Shown in pieces: positions 6,538-9,995 of a DNA stretch of 9,995 nucleotides (positions within the stretch are counted from its first letter, which is position 1; every line of letters begins with the position of its first letter). The notes under the pieces were generated by a model. The model saw only the letters and a program-made list of their open reading frames with translations. It ran no database searches and had not been told where the DNA came from. The stretch is from positions 1 through 9,995 of the forward strand of contig CAMBDN010000078.1 in assembly GCA_945865355.1 (NCBI GenBank), given 5' to 3'. This stretch comes from Legionella genomosp. 1 (lineage in GTDB: Bacteria; Pseudomonadota; Gammaproteobacteria; Legionellales; Legionellaceae). The position numbers and the translations under genes were made by a program.

Positions 6538-7671
6538 TTAAGCTAGCACGCATGTTATAACAGCGCGCTCTTTGTATAACACCATCCCTCCTCGATGTAT
6601 TCCTTTTGGGTCAAAAATAACGACATGTCCCTGGCTTTCAGTTATTTGCCACTCCGCAGCCAAAATAGCGCGTGCGTCAACACTATTAGACAATAAGTCA
6701 TTACCAAACGCACATTTGACACGCAAACATGCTGGTAGCGCTGAAAAATGCGTCCGTGAGATAAGATCCGTTGAAGAAAATCCACAGGAATCATTTACTT
6801 CTTGTATAAAGTTCATGATCAAATTCGGTCGGGTTCTATGCGATCCCAAAATAAAAGAAAACGGCCCATTATCAATTTTTACGTCAGTGAGATAGATGAT
6901 TGCTTTAATATCACCGCCAGAGGCATCACGATGGCAATAGTGCGTGGCAGGTTTCTCGAATGTTAAATCAGGGAAAACATGCTGCCAAAAATTATCACTG
7001 CAATCATTAAGTTGTGGATTGATGTCGATAATCTCAGCAGGGCGTCCTATGTAGTTAGAAACTGCATCTATAATGCCGTTTTCAGACAACAACGCCATTA
7101 CGGATAAAAATAACGGTTCATTCGTTGTTCGCAGGGCTGTTGTGCGTGATTCAGAAAATGAACGATTTCCTTCACATCTATAACTGCGCTTGAGGCGTAG
7201 TTGTTCAAATATAGGCTTAGCTAAATTAGCAACCGTTTGAAACGCATCAGTGGATGGTTGCACAACACATACACCTTGTTTTTGCAGTGCGTTGAATGCT
7301 TGCTTGCTTTTTACACTCATGGGTATGTTATGTTTTGGGATAATTAGACGTGTAATATGTTGAATAGATCGTATGAGCAAGTGGCCAAAATCAGCTATGG
7401 TTTTAGGCTTGCGCAGACGTGCTGGAATTTGTTCATATGAAATTGTACGCTTGATTAATACGATAAAACAATAACGAAGAAAGATTACAAGGGACTTGAA
7501 TTTTTGTTGGTATGTTGCGGAGGCAATAAGAGATGCGTAAGCAGGATGCCTGTTATAGTCTATTTTGTCAGGGTATGTTTGACCAGATTGAAATGCAGCG
7601 CCTTGTATGATTAAGGGAGGCAATGTAAATGCACCGAGTTCCTCTTTTGTGACATCCAAACGTTGATTCAT
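6538..7671 (-). CDS. Phytanoyl-CoA dioxygenase (PhyH)-like Fe(II)/2-oxoglutarate oxygenase
   Basis: A 377-residue protein whose C-terminal two thirds looks like the PhyH family, enzymes that hydroxylate or otherwise oxidise small substrates using Fe(II), O2 and 2-oxoglutarate. The metal triad is visible as His247-x-Asp249 in HYCHRDASGG and His359 in GIHRGGMV, with Arg369 ten residues later in the usual place for binding 2-oxoglutarate. AIIYLTDVKIDNGPFSFILG (257-276) is the conserved strand pair after the H-x-D. An N-terminal extension of about 115 residues has no match I recognise; it holds a hydrophobic stretch near 58-73 flanked by lysines and may anchor to the membrane. ATG 7671 has AAGGA with a 6-nt spacer. 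The gene lies between an epimerase and a methyltransferase, which suggests that it modifies a sugar or lipid-linked glycan. No substrate can be read from sequence. Confidence 0.78.
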   Translation of the reverse strand: MNQRLDVTKEELGAFTLPPLIIQGAAFQSGQTYPDKIDYNRHPAYASLIASATYQQKFKSLVIFLRYCFIVLIKRTISYEQIPARLRKPKTIADFGHLLIRSIQHITRLIIPKHNIPMSVKSKQAFNALQKQGVCVVQPSTDAFQTVANLAKPIFEQLRLKRSYRCEGNRSFSESRTTALRTTNEPLFLSVMALLSENGIIDAVSNYIGRPAEIIDINPQLNDCSDNFWQHVFPDLTFEKPATHYCHRDASGGDIKAIIYLTDVKIDNGPFSFILGSHRTRPNLIMNFIQEVNDSCGFSSTDLISRTHFSALPACLRVKCAFGNDLLSNSVDARAILAAEWQITESQGHVVIFDPKGIHRGGMVLYKERAVITCVLA

Positions 7672-7705
7672 TCTTATTCCTTACGTTCGCGAGTGGATTT
7701 TGAGT

Positions 7706-8683
7706 TTAAATCCCGATTAAGTTAAATAATTTTAACAGCTGTTCATGCATTGTGTAAGGGGGATTCCAATTGAGCATGTTCTTGGCGTTGTTAGATTTGA
7801 TTTCTAAATTACCAAGTAATTGTCCGGCTAATTTTGATTGGCCAATGGAATTTAATCCCCACGATAGGAGCTTATGTGGAACCGGTAGGAGAAGCGCTTT
7901 TTTTCCCATTGCGAACGATAGACTCTGCAATAATTGCGTGGTTGAAATGACCTCATTATCAGCCACCAGGAAGGTTTCATGGATAGTCTGCACTGGTTCA
8001 ATACATGTCATTATAAAATCAACAAGATTATCTATTCCAATAAATTGACGTCTATTTTTAACAGCGCCGAAGGGAAGGGGAATGTTCTTATTAACTAAGT
8101 TGATCAGCTTCCCAAAATTACCTTTAACACCAGGTCCATAAACAACGGGAGGTCTGATGATAATGTTGTCCATGGCGTTCGGTAATGCATGTAAAGATTG
8201 TTCTGCTTCCCATTTGGCTTGTGCATAAGGCACTTGAGGATTGGGTACAGAGTTATCGGTAAATGGTATCGAATCGCTGTTATGGCCAAGCACACCAATG
8301 CTGCTTAGAAAAATAAAGCGTCTAACGCCCTGATTGGCAGCTTGTGCACCAAGATTGGCCGTGACTCGCGTGTTCATTTGACGGAATTCTTCTAAGGGAT
8401 TAGTGCTTGTTTCGTACAAAATGTGCGCGCGTGCTGCGCAGTGAACAACGGTGTCTACCGATTCAATAACTTCACGCCAATCGGTTTTGTCGCTTAACTC
8501 GCCTAAATTGTAAATTGTGAGCGTTTTTAAGCGTAGTCTGTCGCGCATTTCAGACATGCTTGCTAATGCGTGAGCGGAACGAACGGTTGCGCGAACAGCA
8601 TAACCGCGTTGGCACAATGATCTAACCAATGCGCAGCCGATAAAACCACTCGCACCCGTAACTAATATTGTTTTATTGAACAT
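7706..8683 (-). CDS. NAD-dependent epimerase/dehydratase, WbpV-like sugar-nucleotide epimerase or 4-reductase
   Basis: A 325-residue extended short-chain dehydrogenase acting on nucleotide sugars in the cytoplasm. The Rossmann motif GASGFIG (10-16), the FLSSIGVLG strand (125-133) with the catalytic serine, and Tyr153-x-x-x-Lys157 (YAQAK) are intact. IIRPPVVYGPGVKGNF (175-190) followed by PLPFG, then NRRQFIGIDNLVDFI (210-224), is the pattern of the WbpV/WreQ-like group. Members of that group are described as UDP-GlcNAc epimerases or as 4-reductases making UDP-QuiNAc or related sugars. Which of these applies is undecided; no partner 4,6-dehydratase for a UDP-sugar is in the window. ATG 8683 lies 11 nt inside the 3' end of the glycosyltransferase gene with a weak AAGAA site upstream, so translation is probably coupled. 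The next gene follows after 34 nt. Confidence 0.85.
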   Translation of the reverse strand: MFNKTILVTGASGFIGCALVRSLCQRGYAVRATVRSAHALASMSEMRDRLRLKTLTIYNLGELSDKTDWREVIESVDTVVHCAARAHILYETSTNPLEEFRQMNTRVTANLGAQAANQGVRRFIFLSSIGVLGHNSDSIPFTDNSVPNPQVPYAQAKWEAEQSLHALPNAMDNIIIRPPVVYGPGVKGNFGKLINLVNKNIPLPFGAVKNRRQFIGIDNLVDFIMTCIEPVQTIHETFLVADNEVISTTQLLQSLSFAMGKKALLLPVPHKLLSWGLNSIGQSKLAGQLLGNLEIKSNNAKNMLNWNPPYTMHEQLLKLFNLIGI

Positions 8684-9443
8684 GGGTGTTCTTTTTGAGA
8701 TATTGCTGGACTCTATCTACTACTTTATGGCTAAGTAATGTAAATGGAGAGTACGTATAGTTATGGCGTTTTAAAGCCTGCATAATTTCTTTGTTTTGAT
8801 TAATAATGTTTTTTATGGACTTGTTCGTAGCACCGCCTAAACGCATTTTTACCATGACATCAGGGATATAGGCTGTTTTAATGTTATGAGAGAACAGCAG
8901 GCGTAAAAGAACATCGTAATCTGCTGCTAATTTATAATCCAGATTAAACAGCATCCCATGTTGTTCAGCAATTGCTCGGCGTAGATAGAAGGTTGGGTGA
9001 GCAGGTACCCAGCCTTTCGCAAACAGTTCCGGCGTATAAGCGCATGATTTCCAATAGCGGACAATCTCGTTGATGTTGTCATGTTTAACATACACTAAAT
9101 CGCCATAGCAGGCATCTATCGTTTCATCAGATAAAGTATTCACAACACGGCCTATCACGTGTTCGTTTGCAAATAAGTCATCTGAATTGAGTAATCCAAT
9201 GATATCACCTGTGGCTTTGGAAATTCCTTTGTTCATTGCATCGTAAAGCCCTTTGTCAGGTTCAGAACTTAAATAGGCGATATGATGTTTATGTTGCTCC
9301 AGAAGCTCTAATGTGCCGTCAGTGGAGCCCCCATCAATAATAATGTGTTCGATATTTTGATGAGTTTGCATTTGGATTGTTCTGAGTGTGTCACCTATTG
9401 TAGACGCACTATTGTAACAGGCCGTAATAATTGAAACTTTCAT
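8673..9443 (-). CDS. Family 2 glycosyltransferase (GT-A fold)
   Basis: A complete 256-residue inverting glycosyltransferase of the WcaA/WcaE-like kind. SIITACYNSASTI (4-16) opens the nucleotide-binding fold, IIIDGGSTDGT (34-44) and SEPDKGLYDAMNKG (60-73) contact the nucleotide, and LLNSDD (84-89) is the DxD-like metal site. PAHPTFYLRR (147-156) and AADYDVLLRL (173-182), with Asp175 as a candidate base, form the acceptor side. No membrane span is present. It would add one sugar to the lipid-linked repeat unit on the cytoplasmic face; donor and acceptor cannot be named. It is the first gene of the packed run. GAGG at 9454-9457 stands 10 nt before the ATG, and an inferred promoter lies just upstream. 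The intergenic stretch in front of it joins directly to an IS3 remnant, so the original upstream genes may have been lost or moved. Confidence 0.92.
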   Translation of the reverse strand: MKVSIITACYNSASTIGDTLRTIQMQTHQNIEHIIIDGGSTDGTLELLEQHKHHIAYLSSEPDKGLYDAMNKGISKATGDIIGLLNSDDLFANEHVIGRVVNTLSDETIDACYGDLVYVKHDNINEIVRYWKSCAYTPELFAKGWVPAHPTFYLRRAIAEQHGMLFNLDYKLAADYDVLLRLLFSHNIKTAYIPDVMVKMRLGGATNKSIKNIINQNKEIMQALKRHNYTYSPFTLLSHKVVDRVQQYLKKNTHVQ

Positions 9444-9468
9444 AATAACATAACCTCAAAAAATTAAG

Positions 9469-9497
9469 ATTGTAAACGTGGCGTTGGCCCAGGGCAA
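9469..9497 (-). promoter_or_regulatory. Candidate sigma-70 promoter for the glycosyltransferase operon
   Basis: The minus strand has TTGCCC (9497-9492), a 17-bp spacer and TACAAT (9474-9469), matching the -35 and -10 consensus at 4/6 and 5/6 positions. Initiation near 9462 would give a leader of about 19 nt that still contains the GAGG ribosome site. This is the only reasonable promoter-like pair I found between the IS3 remnant and the first gene. The match is by eye and unsupported by other evidence. Confidence 0.35.
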
Positions 9498-9570
9498 GAG
9501 CGTCAAAGTTTAAGTTCCTAACACGTTTTCCCTATACTCATCATAAAGGCCGGCTTTTCGTCTTTTTCGT

Positions 9571-9827
9571 CGCCTTCATCCGAGAACTCATACTCCAACC
9601 AACAACCTTTCTGGAAAAAAGTCAATTACAACAGCTAGGTACAAAATGTGTTCACGTACCCATCGACTTAGCAACGCATGATGAATATCAAGGCTTCTTG
9701 CTGCTTCTACATGACTATATCCTTGGTCAATAACAAGACTAACAGCGTCGCTCTTAACCCTTTCGAAAATTCTCATTTCACAGTTCTTCTGAGAGTGTTC
9801 ATCTAACTGTGTCATCTCGCTAGTCAC
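9571..9827 (-). pseudogene. IS3-family remnant: OrfA piece joined to an internal OrfB piece, with a frameshift
   Basis: A minus-strand frame begins at ATG 9825-9827. From about 9776 it carries an OrfA helix-turn-helix: MRIFERVKSDAVSLV, DQGYSHVEAARSLDIHH and LLSRWVREH. At about 9648 the text changes abruptly to ILYLAVVIDF, which is the middle of OrfB, so the end of orfA and the first part of orfB are deleted. One frame away from 9618 onward the sequence reads FSRKVVGWSMSSRMKA, the natural continuation. The shift is explained by loss of one T from a run of seven, six A remaining on the plus strand at 9616-9621. Recognisable OrfB text stops near 9571. No functional transposase can be made. Confidence 0.85.
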
Positions 9828-9995
9828 TTCAAGCCCAAATTAAGTCGGATTGAGTCCGTATACTGCTGTAAAGTTTTATAATCGAGACAAGCTCAAAAAT
9901 AGAACAGCTTTATAGAAGGGTTGTTTACTCGGTTATGAAAGGCTATTGCAAGAGCCATCCACATTATCCAAACTATTGGTGTTGAATCAATTAGA
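9828..9995. other. Right edge without a supported gene; one near-palindrome
   Basis: No gene is supported here. The minus strand is open from the edge to a TGA near 9896 and again from there to a TGA just before the IS3 remnant, but I do not recognise the peptides, one of which is hydrophobic with VWIMWMALAIAF. At 9941-9956, GGCTATTGCAAGAGCC is a 16-bp palindrome apart from one mismatched pair. It could be an operator-like site or chance. Confidence 0.3.

Noticed and set aside
6503..6553. Longer N-terminus for the FkbM methyltransferase starting at 6553
   Set aside because: It overlaps the upstream gene by 16 nt, lacks a ribosome site, and the inner ATG at 6500-6502 has a well-spaced AAGGA.
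6572..6895. Plus-strand open frame of 107 codons opposite the oxygenase
   Set aside because: It is antisense to the conserved metal-binding region of the oxygenase gene. The oxygenase frame explains the sequence fully.
1..9995. tRNA or rRNA genes, CRISPR arrays, riboswitches
   Set aside because: I read both strands by eye and found no cloverleaf, repeat-spacer pattern or conserved aptamer core. A dedicated search could still find weak cases.
1..9995. A new defence or signalling system
   Set aside because: Every intact gene fits a known polysaccharide-biosynthesis or modification family, and the remaining sequence is explained mostly by IS and manC remnants.

Overview
The window is a stretch of a surface-polysaccharide (O-antigen or capsule type) biosynthesis locus from an AT-rich proteobacterium, most likely a gammaproteobacterium. 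That assignment rests on the gene families, the codon use and the style of the mobile-element remnants. An IS-rich relative of Legionellales or a similar group would fit, but nothing here fixes the genus. All eight intact genes lie on the minus strand, so transcription runs from high to low coordinates.

Layout in reading order, right to left. About 9830-9995 holds no gene I can support. About 9571-9827 is a decayed IS3-family element with an orfA piece fused to a piece of orfB. A plausible promoter at 9469-9497 precedes a tightly packed run of five genes: a family 2 glycosyltransferase (8673-9443), an NAD-dependent sugar epimerase/reductase (7706-8683), a phytanoyl-CoA-dioxygenase-like Fe(II)/2-oxoglutarate enzyme (6538-7671), an FkbM-type methyltransferase (5690-6502) and a multi-spanning Wzy-like polymerase (4311-5690). 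Overlaps or gaps of about 35 nt or less suggest one operon. Then comes a 400-bp scar (about 3913-4314). It contains the last 38 codons of an IS3 orfB on the plus strand, abutting the ruined 3' end of a manC (mannose-1-phosphate guanylyltransferase) gene on the minus strand. Past the scar lie gmd (2833-3903) and fcl (1677-2663), which convert GDP-mannose to GDP-L-fucose, separated by a 169-bp gap with a possible gene remnant. Next is a KpsS/capsule-synthesis-like protein (264-1649). At the left edge is the first part of a transposase gene running out of the window.

How the parts work together: gmd and fcl supply GDP-L-fucose, the epimerase supplies or modifies a UDP-sugar, and the glycosyltransferase (perhaps also the capsule-synthesis-like protein) builds the repeat unit. 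The dioxygenase and methyltransferase look like decorating enzymes, and the membrane protein would polymerise the unit. No flippase, chain-length regulator, initiating transferase or working manC is visible, so those functions must lie elsewhere.

The most telling signal is the remodelling history. IS remnants sit at both outer edges and in the middle, a conserved manC-gmd-fcl module has been broken at manC, and the two IS3 pieces are arranged as an inversion of the central block would leave them. I do not see a new kind of system. This is a mosaic polysaccharide locus with unusual scars.
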